DNA of 64,000 nt from Polaromonas sp. AER18D-145 (GTDB lineage: Bacteria; Pseudomonadota; Gammaproteobacteria; Burkholderiales; Burkholderiaceae_C), in assembly GCF_002379095.1 (NCBI RefSeq), contig NZ_NBZV01000009.1, positions 1 to 64,000 of the forward strand. Direction: 5' to 3'. Shown here one piece after another: positions 36,672-44,766 of the stretch. Position 1 is the first letter of the stretch. Each line of letters begins with the position of its first letter. The translations under genes and the position numbers were made by a program. The notes below the pieces were generated by a model. The model was not told the DNA's origin. It saw only the letters and a program-made list of their open reading frames with translations, and ran no database searches.

Positions 36672-37723
36672 TGCCGCTTTATGAAGAGCTTTCCGCTGCT
36701 GCCCAGACCGCTTTTGCCGGAGTGGACGATGCCGCGCGGCAGGCGGATTTAAAGCGCAGCATTGCTGATCTGCCAGGCGGATTTGCCAAAAAGAATGTTT
36801 CTGGCCGCGCCTACTGGTACTACCAGGTCAAAATGCCGGACGGCGAATTGCGCCAGTCCTATGTGGGCCCGGACGACGCCGCAACCCGTGCCCTGATCCA
36901 GCGCCATGCCGACCCGGCGGCAAAGCTTGCCAAACAGCAGATGGTGCGCATGACCAGAGCCGCGATTGAGCTGGGCTGTGCCGACATTCCACCCAAACAT
37001 GCACGTGTGATCGAGCGCCTTGCAGACGGTGGCCTGTTTTCTGCCGGTGCCATTCTTGTCGGCACCCATGCTTTTCTGGCCTACCAGAACATTCTGGGTG
37101 TGCGCTGGAGTGCGGGTACCGCCACGCTGGACCTCGACTTCGCCCACGCCGGACGCAATGTCTCGTTGGCGCTGCCTGAAAACCTGAAGCTGGACACGAC
37201 AGCAACCATAGAGTCGCTGGAAATGGGGTTTATACCCAACCAGAAGCACACGTCCTTCAAAAAGGCGGATGAACCGGATTTCGACCTCGATTTTTTAACC
37301 TCACGCGGCAGGGCTGGAGATGCACCGGTCACCGTGCCACGCCTGAACCTGACCATGCAGCCTTTGCGCTTCATGGAGCTGTCGCTGCAAGATCCGGTGC
37401 GAAGCACGCTCATCGCCCGCAATGGCCCGATTGTTGTCAATCTTCCACGCCCGCAGCGTTATGCGCTGCACAAGTTGCTGGTGTACGGTGAGCGGCCGCA
37501 AATCCAGCGAACCAAGGCGCGCAAGGACGTGGCGCAGGCCGCCGCGTTGATGGACTATTTGCTGGTTCACGACGCCACTGAAGTTGCCGCCCTGTGGCTC
37601 GACGTGACCGCCCGAGGACCCGGCTGGCGGCGGCGCTTGAAAGAGGGCTTCCAGGCGATGACCGATTTGTACCCGGACCGCGATTTTCAGGGACGGCTTG
37701 ACCGGGCAGTTGCCGGAGTCTAA
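36671..37723 (+). CDS. Nucleotidyltransferase-fold protein (GSU2403 / NTP_transf_8 type)
   Basis: This 350-residue protein has an N-terminal recognition region containing VSGRAYWYYQVKMPDGELRQ and a nucleotidyltransferase core. The core carries LVGTHAFLAYQNILGVRW followed by TLDLDFAH, the usual Gly-(Ser/Thr) and DxD metal-site arrangement of the fold. Relatives include toxin-like nucleotidyltransferases of type IV systems, but this subfamily has no settled function. No antitoxin gene is adjacent. A perfect palindrome overlaps its start codon, and the A+T-rich promoter stands out from the surrounding G+C-rich DNA. Confidence 0.75.
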   Translation: MPLYEELSAAAQTAFAGVDDAARQADLKRSIADLPGGFAKKNVSGRAYWYYQVKMPDGELRQSYVGPDDAATRALIQRHADPAAKLAKQQMVRMTRAAIELGCADIPPKHARVIERLADGGLFSAGAILVGTHAFLAYQNILGVRWSAGTATLDLDFAHAGRNVSLALPENLKLDTTATIESLEMGFIPNQKHTSFKKADEPDFDLDFLTSRGRAGDAPVTVPRLNLTMQPLRFMELSLQDPVRSTLIARNGPIVVNLPRPQRYALHKLLVYGERPQIQRTKARKDVAQAAALMDYLLVHDATEVAALWLDVTARGPGWRRRLKEGFQAMTDLYPDRDFQGRLDRAVAGV

Positions 37724-37736
37724 TGACGTTGCCGGG

Positions 37737-38114
37737 TCAAGCCGGCCGGTGAATCACGCACAGCTTGTTGCCGTCCGGGTCGCGCAGGTAAGCCAGGTAG
37801 GGCTTGCCCGGGTGAGTTTCGCGAACGCCCGGTGGGTCTTCACACGTCGTGCCGCCGTTCGCCACCCCAGCCGCATGGAAGGCGTCGCCCTGTTCTGCAG
37901 ACTCCAGCTTGAAACCGATGGTGCTGCCGTTGCCATGGCAGGCCGGCTCGCCGTTGATGGGTGTGGTGATGCCGAAAGTGCCGCCCGGGCTGCGGTAGAA
38001 ATAGCGGTTCTTGTTGGCAACGCCCGGGGCGATGCCCAAGGTGCCCAGCACCGCGTCATAAAACTTCTTCGAGGCTTCCAGGTCACTGACGCCGACCATG
38101 ACATGACTGAACAT
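37737..38114 (-). CDS. VOC family protein (glyoxalase-like)
   Basis: This 125-residue protein is a single vicinal-oxygen-chelate unit pair: MFSHVMVGVSDLEASKKFYDAVLG at the start, with a possible metal His, and AYLRDPDGNKLCVIH at the end, with a conserved acid/His region. Bacterial homologues are annotated as lactoylglutathione lyase-like, but the substrate is unknown. I chose the ATG at 38114; the frame continues upstream to 38150. It converges on the nucleotidyltransferase gene. Confidence 0.85.
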   Translation of the reverse strand: MFSHVMVGVSDLEASKKFYDAVLGTLGIAPGVANKNRYFYRSPGGTFGITTPINGEPACHGNGSTIGFKLESAEQGDAFHAAGVANGGTTCEDPPGVRETHPGKPYLAYLRDPDGNKLCVIHRPA

Positions 38115-38225
38115 TGATTTTGTCTCCGTGGGGAACCCGCAAGCGGGCAAAAAAAGGCTGTGCGTATGGTACTTGAGCGGACTTGCGGTGGCGGTCGGGA
38201 TTTGAGCCTGGCTACCTGGACGCTC

Positions 38226-38834
38226 TCAACGGCTGTCCGCGCATTCAAGTTCAAACAGCGGCACATCGAGCTTGCGGCTCAGCCACACGCCGCCGCCCAA
38301 TTCGGTCAGGCCCTCCCGCAGGCCGCGCCGGTACAGCTCCGCCCGATGGCGATACAGGCGCGGGTCGGCAAGTTCATCGTCGATGATGTCGCGCTCGTAG
38401 TCCTCGCGCGTCGCGGCCTCTACATACAGCGCGCCCCGGCACAAGCGGCCCAGGTTGTGCAGGGCCAGCTTCAGGTCCGCCGGGCTCAGGTAGGACAGCA
38501 CGGCCTGGCAGATCACCAGGTCGAACGGCTCGGCAGAAGCGTAGTCCACCACGGACCCACGCTCCCAGCCAAACCGTTCGCACAGGTACGCGCTGTACTC
38601 CACGCCCTGGTAACTCGCATCAGGAAAGTGCTTGGCCACAATCTCGCGCCACACGCCAATGCCGCAGCCCATGTCCAGCACCCGCTTCACGGGCACGCGC
38701 AGGTACTTGAGGTAGCTGCACACAAAGGTGCCCAGGCGCGCTGCATGCGCCGGGTCCACCACGCCGGTCTTCTCGTCAAAGTAATAGCGCTGGTAATACG
38801 CTTCGTCGAACCATTGATCACTTGCAGATTTCAC
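38226..38834 (-). CDS. Class I SAM-dependent methyltransferase
   Basis: This 202-residue Rossmann-fold methyltransferase has the SAM motif VLDMGCGIGVW near residue 50 and FDLVICQAVLSYL as the post-motif. The preceding SDQWFDEAYYQRYYFD segment resembles a group of small-molecule or lipid methyltransferases. The start is not certain: GTG at 38834 follows a purine-rich run (AAAGAAAG), while an ATG at 38942 would add 36 basic residues. I prefer the GTG. It is not in an evident operon. Confidence 0.82.
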   Translation of the reverse strand: MKSASDQWFDEAYYQRYYFDEKTGVVDPAHAARLGTFVCSYLKYLRVPVKRVLDMGCGIGVWREIVAKHFPDASYQGVEYSAYLCERFGWERGSVVDYASAEPFDLVICQAVLSYLSPADLKLALHNLGRLCRGALYVEAATREDYERDIIDDELADPRLYRHRAELYRRGLREGLTELGGGVWLSRKLDVPLFELECADSR

Positions 38835-39023
38835 GCGCTTTGCTTTCTTTCTTTTTTCAGGCCGTCGGCATGCTGCGCGACGGCAACAGCGCACGAGGCG
38901 TTCGGCAGCGTGTAAGGGAAATGGGGCAAGGCCCCGGGTCAATGCGCATGGTACTTGAGTCGATTTTCGGCCCTATGCGCCGCACATGATGCGGCGAATA
39001 CAGCGGATGCGACCGCCCCGATC

Positions 39024-39100
39024 TGTCATTGCGGGCAGAGCCTGCCCCGGACCCCGGATCAAGTCCGGGGCAGGCCCGATCCGGGGACCCGCAATCCATG
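39024..39100. repeat. 'TCATTGCGGG' inverted-repeat element, copy 1
   Basis: The element begins TGTCATTGCGGG and ends CCCGCAATCCATG. It has an inner palindrome around CCCCGGATCAAGTCCGGGG-type sequence. The ends match the shorter copy at 39691-39720. It occupies most of the otherwise gene-poor stretch 38835-39229. Confidence 0.75.
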
Positions 39101-39231
39101 CCCCCGCCTTCGGTGCTGGCGCCGCTCGAAGCACCACCCATGCGGTCAGCCAGCCAATCGAAATAGAGAGGGCGCGGCGGCTTCGGCGCAGGATGGACGC
39201 CGTCACGGTAATAAACGGAGTATTCATTCAT
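39101..39231 (-). pseudogene. Possible N-terminal gene fragment cut by the repeat element
   Basis: An ATG at 39231 opens a frame reading MNEYSVYYRDGVHPAPKP, then PLYFDWLADRMGG, which looks like a real protein start. It then runs into the repeat at 39024-39100 and unrelated sequence. It overlaps the start of the divergent DUF1508 gene by two bases. It may be the stub of a gene broken by the repeat, or a spurious frame. I recognise no family. Confidence 0.2.
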
Positions 39232-39466
39232 GGGACTTCTTTCTTCACCTCAAAACAGTCTGGCTGCCATGGCGGTGGGCGACCAGTGCGTGTTCAAAAT
39301 CAGGCGCTCGTCGAACAATCAGTTCTACTGGACGTTTCATAACGTTCGGGGAAACACTGAACCCATGGCGCAAAGTGAAACGTATACAAGCAAACAGAGC
39401 TGCGAACACAGCATTGACCAGCTCAAGCGGTTTGCCGCTAACGCCGCAATAGACGACTTGTCTTGA
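39230..39466 (+). CDS. Small DUF1508 (YegP-like) protein
   Basis: This 78-residue protein fits the DUF1508 pattern of F-x-I...QFYWTF...SETYTSKQSCEHSIDQLKRFA...A-x-I-x-D, a small alpha/beta domain usually found in pairs in YegP. Only one unit is present. The function of the family is unknown; relatives are expressed under stress. The match is weaker than for typical members, and the A+T content is higher than in most neighbours, as in the defence genes to its right. Confidence 0.65.
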   Translation: MGLLSSPQNSLAAMAVGDQCVFKIRRSSNNQFYWTFHNVRGNTEPMAQSETYTSKQSCEHSIDQLKRFAANAAIDDLS

Positions 39467-39690
39467 AGCTTCAACATTAAAAAAAACTGGCTCACTTGGC
39501 CGGTTTGGTTTTTTCAGGTGTTGGTTTGGTCTTTGGCTCAGGCGCGAGACGGCGTGGGTCATGCGGAGAGTGGGGAAGCGGCTTGGGTGGGCGTGGCACG
39601 CACTGTAGCAGTGGGACGCATTGCACACGCGGCAAGCCAGGATCCTCAAGCGCGTGCAGCAAACGCTTTGCGATGACCTGCACCAAGGTT

Positions 39691-39720
39691 TGTCATTGCG
39701 GGCTTGACCCGCAATCCATG
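39691..39720. repeat. 'TCATTGCGGG' inverted-repeat element, copy 2
   Basis: TGTCATTGCGGG, CTTGAC, CCCGCAATCCATG is a short form of the element at 39024-39100, lacking its long inner palindrome. It lies 18 bases past the stop of the PLD nuclease gene and could also act as a weak hairpin there. Confidence 0.75.
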
Positions 39721-39738
39721 AACCCATTTGGGGTAAGC

Positions 39739-41214
39739 CTATAGCCTGGAGCGACTTATTTCTAGGCCGCTTCTTCCTGGGGACGGGTGGTCATAACCTT
39801 GATTCAGCAGCTCGATGCCGTCGTTGAATAGGCTTGCTACGTCGTCAGGTTCGGTCACTAAAAAGCCGAGCTCGTCGCGAGCTTTTTGCTTCGGATCTCC
39901 ACGAAATGAGAGCCAATTAAAGCTTGAGACCACTGCGAATTTATCATCACAAACTAAGTGCTTTCTGTGAGTGTTTCCCACAAATCTCAGAGAAAAATTG
40001 GAGAAGCGCCGTTGCAAATCCTCTAACCCTTGCTGCGCAGCAGGTGAAATTGTTGGCTTCTGACGAGCCTTGTCTTTACCTTGAGCATCAACTTTATCCG
40101 CAAGGCCGTAGCCGATGTGTACATCAACGCCATTTCTCAACAATGTCTCAAGCGACGTGTAGAACGCACGGTCAACGACTTGATGAGTGATCCAAGGTGA
40201 GATAACGAGTAGCCGCTTAACGCTCGTGGTCAGTGCTTTTGTTAGCAGGCCAGGGTGTTCATGGCAACGAACCAGCCTCTGTGTCATGGCCCGTAACTTC
40301 GGCGGCGGCTTGCCAATTGGCTTTGCAGTTTTCCAAGATTGCTCCGCGGTGTCAGCAGCCAACTCGCCTATTTCATTTAAATCAAATAGCGCAGCCTTCA
40401 AGTCGGTGTTCTCAAGTACAGAAGAAACGTCTGGAACCTCAGCCGGAGCAAGAACATTTTTTGCCCCAACTTGGGCTGGCCCATCTAGCTCTCTAAAAGC
40501 ATTCTCGTGCTCAACAGAAAAGTCATCGTCTTGATAAAAAGCAATCTGCACCTCATTGCCTTGCATCGCTTTATAGAATAGAAGCAAGCAGGGGGAAAAT
40601 ACCAATTCCCTGCGCTCAATGCGCCGCAGGGCAAGAAGCTCACTTTTCTCTTCATCATGTGGGCGTATGCGCGCAATGACTCTGTCCAGCTCGGGCAACG
40701 CTATGTCCTCTACCTCAGGACGGTTTGAACCGCAAAGAGGAATTTCTAGCCAACCGATCTCCTTGACTTCGCGCGGTTTGAAAAGCGACCCTGGCGGCAC
40801 ATGCACGAGGCGTTTCAAGAAAGGGTCAAAAACCAACTTTACTATGCGCTCCTGTGGAACGATAATTTTTGCATCACTTAGAGCCCCAAGGCCCTTAGCC
40901 GTTATCGCTACTTTGGCCGAAAAATCCCCAGTGGCTCGGATATAGCTAATGCACTCGCGTGCATTCAATGCAGCAAGAACACTCGTGAGAACCGTCTTTG
41001 GCAAACCTAAGAATGAACAAATCTCTTCAGGTGAAGTTAACCCTGAATCAGCAGCTCGCAAACAGCCTTCCTCTATAGGGCTTAGCGCTTTTTTTTCAAG
41101 AGTTAGCACCCGAGCCGTGAGTAAAAAAAATGGGAGTGCCGCCTCCTTAAATGTGGCAAGTGCATATCCGGGACGGGCATGCGCCGCTTGCTCAAGAATT
41201 AGGTCGAGACTCAT
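39739..41214 (-). CDS. mkoB: PLD-family nuclease subunit MkoB of a Mokosh type I anti-phage system
   Basis: This 491-residue protein has an N-terminal winged-helix region (about residues 45-110; LTSPEEICSFLGLPKTVL), a middle beta-rich part, and a C-terminal phospholipase-D-like domain from about residue 330 (KRLLVISPWI). One catalytic motif is readable as HRKHLVCDDKFAVVSSFNW, with H416, K418 and the following Asp and Asn. In PLD nucleases two such motifs, from one chain or a dimer, cut DNA or RNA. It overlaps the kinase-helicase gene by 4 bases. PLD nuclease plus kinase-helicase is the published Mokosh type I layout. A+T content is visibly higher than in flanking genes. Confidence 0.85.
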   Translation of the reverse strand: MSLDLILEQAAHARPGYALATFKEAALPFFLLTARVLTLEKKALSPIEEGCLRAADSGLTSPEEICSFLGLPKTVLTSVLAALNARECISYIRATGDFSAKVAITAKGLGALSDAKIIVPQERIVKLVFDPFLKRLVHVPPGSLFKPREVKEIGWLEIPLCGSNRPEVEDIALPELDRVIARIRPHDEEKSELLALRRIERRELVFSPCLLLFYKAMQGNEVQIAFYQDDDFSVEHENAFRELDGPAQVGAKNVLAPAEVPDVSSVLENTDLKAALFDLNEIGELAADTAEQSWKTAKPIGKPPPKLRAMTQRLVRCHEHPGLLTKALTTSVKRLLVISPWITHQVVDRAFYTSLETLLRNGVDVHIGYGLADKVDAQGKDKARQKPTISPAAQQGLEDLQRRFSNFSLRFVGNTHRKHLVCDDKFAVVSSFNWLSFRGDPKQKARDELGFLVTEPDDVASLFNDGIELLNQGYDHPSPGRSGLEISRSRL

Positions 41215-44200
41215 TCCATCACCTCTTCCAGAGCACAAGTTTCCGGGTTGCCTTTGATATAGTCCAATACTTCTTTAAGTGGATTAGATTTGTCTTCCGC
41301 CTCTTGACAAAACTGATGGTCCCCTACAATGGCCAGCAGCTCCTTACCGCGAGAAAGCGCAACATTTATTCGCTCCATCTCTCTTAAGAACCCTAAGCCG
41401 GCGGGGTCTGAGCGTGTAACCGAAAAAATCACCATGTCTGCTTCCCTGCCTTGAAATGCGTCTATAACATTGACGTAAATATCTGAGAAGCTGGCCCATT
41501 CGTGCAGCTTTGTGTCGATCGCCGAGCGTAGGCGCTTTTTCTGTTCTCCATATCCGGTAAGAACGGCAACTGAAATCTTCTTTCCCTTTCCCTTTCCGTG
41601 TTTCATAACAAAGTCGGCTTTGGCTAACATCCGAATAATTAGCTGCACTTCAAGGTCGTTCGAGTGAGATGTACCTGCTGGTCGCGAACCTTTGTTATGT
41701 CGTGTGCTGGTAGAAAACCACGTAACCGGCCGCGGTAGGACTCCTTGAAGGTGTACGACTGGAGGGCGCTCGACACTTTTCAATTCTTTTTTGTAAAAGC
41801 ATGACGAAATCAAGTCGCCAATCGCCGGAAGCATGCGGTGCTGAGTTGTTAGCGTTTTACGTAACTCAACCGGTAGTCCGTCGCTAAGCAGATTGAATAA
41901 AGTCGCTTTTTGATCCTCCACCCTTAATTGAAAGCGCTCAAGCAGGCCGGAGGTACGTAGCGCGGGATCTTGGAACGGAGACAGTTGTTTTCGATCCCCA
42001 ACGAGCACTGTTCTTCGGGCGCGAGACATTGGCACCAGAACTTCTGTGGGTGTCGCGATAGAAGCCTCATCGACAATGCATAAGTCGTAAGTTATTTCAT
42101 TTCTTCCGGGTATACCCATTACGCCTAAACAAGTTCCTGCGACTACTTGCGATGAGGCAATTAGAGCCGCGCGAAATTCTTGGCTACGTCCAAATCGAGC
42201 CTCCCAGTCTGCGTGTGCCACGAGGAGTTTTCGCAGTTGTCTGCCCTGCTCCGTATTCGGTGCATACACATCCGCCCAACTTCTAAGCTCAGCCGCAGAA
42301 GACTCCGCGAGATGTTTTAATGTTTCTTTGTCTTGCTCATATTTCCGTAGCTCGGAGAGTGACTCCTTCAGGTCGCGACTAAGTTCTTCCTTTTCCCTAA
42401 TGAACCTATTTAATTGATCATCAAGATCGGCAAGCTCTTCGGCTTCAATGGACTTTCTTTTTTCCTCCAACAGCATGGGACGCAACTCCGCCACACGCGC
42501 CTCCACATACTCAACTCGTTCTGTCAGCCCAGCATGCCTCTCTAAAGCCATTGCCATGCGGGTATATCCAAGTTCAACTGATCTGTCGGTCGCCCATTTT
42601 TCAATGAATTCCTTGCCTTGAGAAAGTGCCGACCGTCGAAGCAACGGCAGTTTGTTATCGACCAGTAGTGCTTTGGTGCTAGCCGCGATTCTTTCGTCGT
42701 CTTCGTGCCCAATCCGAACGGCGCGAACTAGGCCATTGCTTTCCTTTGTGATGCGTTCAAGAGAATTGTCTAGGGCCACGTGGGTCTGGGATGTCAGCAA
42801 TATTCTTGCTTCGCTGTTTTCGCGGAGAGTTTGAAGTACTAGCTCGGTTATGAATGTCGTTTTCCCCGTCCCCGGCGGACCCTGCACAACCATCACTGCC
42901 GGGCCCGCCATGGCTATGCGAACAGCGTCTTTCTTATCTTCGTCTATTTGTTGTTGTAAGAAATCCAGATCTTGTATCTGAGGGACCACGACATTTTCTG
43001 GATTGATAATGTGATCTCCAAGCAGTGGATCAACAGAGCGACCATAACGCACCGCATCTAGTGCAGATTTTTGCTTGTCTAGGGCTGCATCTGCCTTAGT
43101 TGTGTCGACCTCAAACTTTCCCGATTCGGGTATTGCATCTGCCTCAACGCGATTTCGTTGATTAGCCTGAATTAGTGCGACATCGTCGACGACGGATATG
43201 GCGGTGCCTAGATAAAAGTCACCATTAGGGAGTTCAACTCGAATATCTTGCTCTTCTAGAACGGTCACTGGTTGTCCAGGAGTCAGCTTAAATCTCACGG
43301 TTGAACCAGAAGCCTCAAATCTTTCATATCTAAATCGCAATTTTCGGCCGCGTTCCAATTCAGTTTTAGCACTTAACAGGTCCAGCCACGTCCTGTAAAT
43401 AGCCTGCTCTCGTTGCTTTAAGAGCTGCACTTTATGATCAGCCCCAAATTGCAGGAGAAGCTCGTTGAGATCTGCAACGTTACGAGAAGACTCATCATTG
43501 GATATGCCAGAGAATGCGAGTCTGTAACCGGTTCTGCAGCTATGGTCTCGCCTTCTCTCCATATCTGAAGGTGGAATATCTAATGCAGAAACCAATAGCA
43601 GGCGTTGACCGTCTGGTGGCGTCATCACGGCAACATAGCCGTAACGACTTCCGTAAATGCGTACAGCTTTACCAAGGGACGCCGTACCATCAGGATGGGG
43701 CTTTGGTTCCCCCTTCTCATGCTCGCAGATTGCATCTGCCAAATCCGTTTCAATAAACTTCTGAATCGCATCTTCGGAAGTTAAGCCAAGATCGAATTCC
43801 ACTATGCTCCGCACTTTGGTGGTCACACTGACCAAAATGGTGCCTTTGAATTCGTTAGCTTCTTTGGGTTGAAGGCGCTCAAACTCGCTCAGTAATTGAG
43901 CAGCGTTCTGCGGTCTATCCTTGGGACTTTCAATGCTCAGGCACCGGCGAAGTAGTCGTTTGACAGACTCATCAATGCTGAGGTTTTCAAGTGCTTCGAG
44001 TAGGTTCCGGTGGTTCTGAGGAGGGAGATCGACTAGCGTGGCGATGGCCAACGCGGCGAACCCAAAAACATCGCGGCTATAGCTGTAGGTTCCGTCATCC
44101 TGTTCAGGCGGGGCGTACGGAATCGATGCATACTGAGCCAGCGTAACACCTGGCTCAAGAAAATTCCGTATTTTTGATATTCCGAAGTCGCAGACTTTTA

Positions 44201-44681
44201 CGATGCCGTCTGACGTGAGTAATACATTGCTAGGCTTAATGTCCCTATGAACGGTTGCATGAGTATGAGCGAATGCCAGTGCTTCTAGAATTTGGCGCCC
44301 GGAGGAGTTAAAAAAATCCCCCCAGTTACCAAATGGTTTGAGTTGACAGATGCTGGCCAAATCCTTTTCAATCCACTCCATAACTATGTAGTACTCGCCC
44401 GATTCGTCGTCAAATCCAGAGTCCAAGATCTGCACTATGTTTCTATGTTTTAGATCAGATAGCGCCTGCGTTTCTCGTCTAAACGATTCTTCGACAACAT
44501 CATCTGTACCAGAGACAGGACGAAAAACTTTGAGTGCTACGTAAATTTCGTTTTGAGTGTCAAGCGCACGGTACACGCAGGCAATTCCTCCTCGGCGAGG
44601 TTCGCCGCTTGTCATGTAACGCCCGCCAGCAATAAATCGCTTGGTGCCGGGACGTAACGTTAACGTTTTTCCATTGCTCAT
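41211..44681 (-). CDS. mkoA: Ser/Thr kinase-SF1 (UPF1-like) helicase fusion MkoA of a Mokosh type I system
   Basis: This is a 1156-residue fusion. Residues 16-270 form a Hanks-type kinase: glycine loop near 25-36, Lys51, HRDIKPSN (145-152), DFG (165-167) and PPE (191-193), all intact. Residues 280-580 are a linker region of unknown fold. From about 585 an SF1 RNA/DNA helicase of the COG1112/UPF1 kind begins, with Walker A GPPGTGKTT (601-609), Walker B IVDEAS (869-874), QHRM (947-950) and motif VI RINVALSRGKE (1104-1114). A coiled-coil insertion spans about 720-800. With the PLD gene this is the known Mokosh type I defence pair. Sampled 60-base lines are about 40-50% G+C, against about 65% nearby. 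Confidence 0.88.
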   Translation of the reverse strand: MSNGKTLTLRPGTKRFIAGGRYMTSGEPRRGGIACVYRALDTQNEIYVALKVFRPVSGTDDVVEESFRRETQALSDLKHRNIVQILDSGFDDESGEYYIVMEWIEKDLASICQLKPFGNWGDFFNSSGRQILEALAFAHTHATVHRDIKPSNVLLTSDGIVKVCDFGISKIRNFLEPGVTLAQYASIPYAPPEQDDGTYSYSRDVFGFAALAIATLVDLPPQNHRNLLEALENLSIDESVKRLLRRCLSIESPKDRPQNAAQLLSEFERLQPKEANEFKGTILVSVTTKVRSIVEFDLGLTSEDAIQKFIETDLADAICEHEKGEPKPHPDGTASLGKAVRIYGSRYGYVAVMTPPDGQRLLLVSALDIPPSDMERRRDHSCRTGYRLAFSGISNDESSRNVADLNELLLQFGADHKVQLLKQREQAIYRTWLDLLSAKTELERGRKLRFRYERFEASGSTVRFKLTPGQPVTVLEEQDIRVELPNGDFYLGTAISVVDDVALIQANQRNRVEADAIPESGKFEVDTTKADAALDKQKSALDAVRYGRSVDPLLGDHIINPENVVVPQIQDLDFLQQQIDEDKKDAVRIAMAGPAVMVVQGPPGTGKTTFITELVLQTLRENSEARILLTSQTHVALDNSLERITKESNGLVRAVRIGHEDDERIAASTKALLVDNKLPLLRRSALSQGKEFIEKWATDRSVELGYTRMAMALERHAGLTERVEYVEARVAELRPMLLEEKRKSIEAEELADLDDQLNRFIREKEELSRDLKESLSELRKYEQDKETLKHLAESSAAELRSWADVYAPNTEQGRQLRKLLVAHADWEARFGRSQEFRAALIASSQVVAGTCLGVMGIPGRNEITYDLCIVDEASIATPTEVLVPMSRARRTVLVGDRKQLSPFQDPALRTSGLLERFQLRVEDQKATLFNLLSDGLPVELRKTLTTQHRMLPAIGDLISSCFYKKELKSVERPPVVHLQGVLPRPVTWFSTSTRHNKGSRPAGTSHSNDLEVQLIIRMLAKADFVMKHGKGKGKKISVAVLTGYGEQKKRLRSAIDTKLHEWASFSDIYVNVIDAFQGREADMVIFSVTRSDPAGLGFLREMERINVALSRGKELLAIVGDHQFCQEAEDKSNPLKEVLDYIKGNPETCALEEVME

Positions 44682-44766
44682 AGATCGCTCTCTAAGAATT
44701 ACAAATTTCTATGCTCGCCTGGGCTTTTTTACGTAGTTACATCAGGAAAACACTGCTTTTTTACAG

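Noticed and set aside
39245..39738. Minus-strand frames between the DUF1508 and PLD genes, including one ending in a Lys/Pro/Thr-rich tail.
   Set aside because: They consist mostly of repeat-derived sequence, overlap the DUF1508 gene antisense and show no family pattern.
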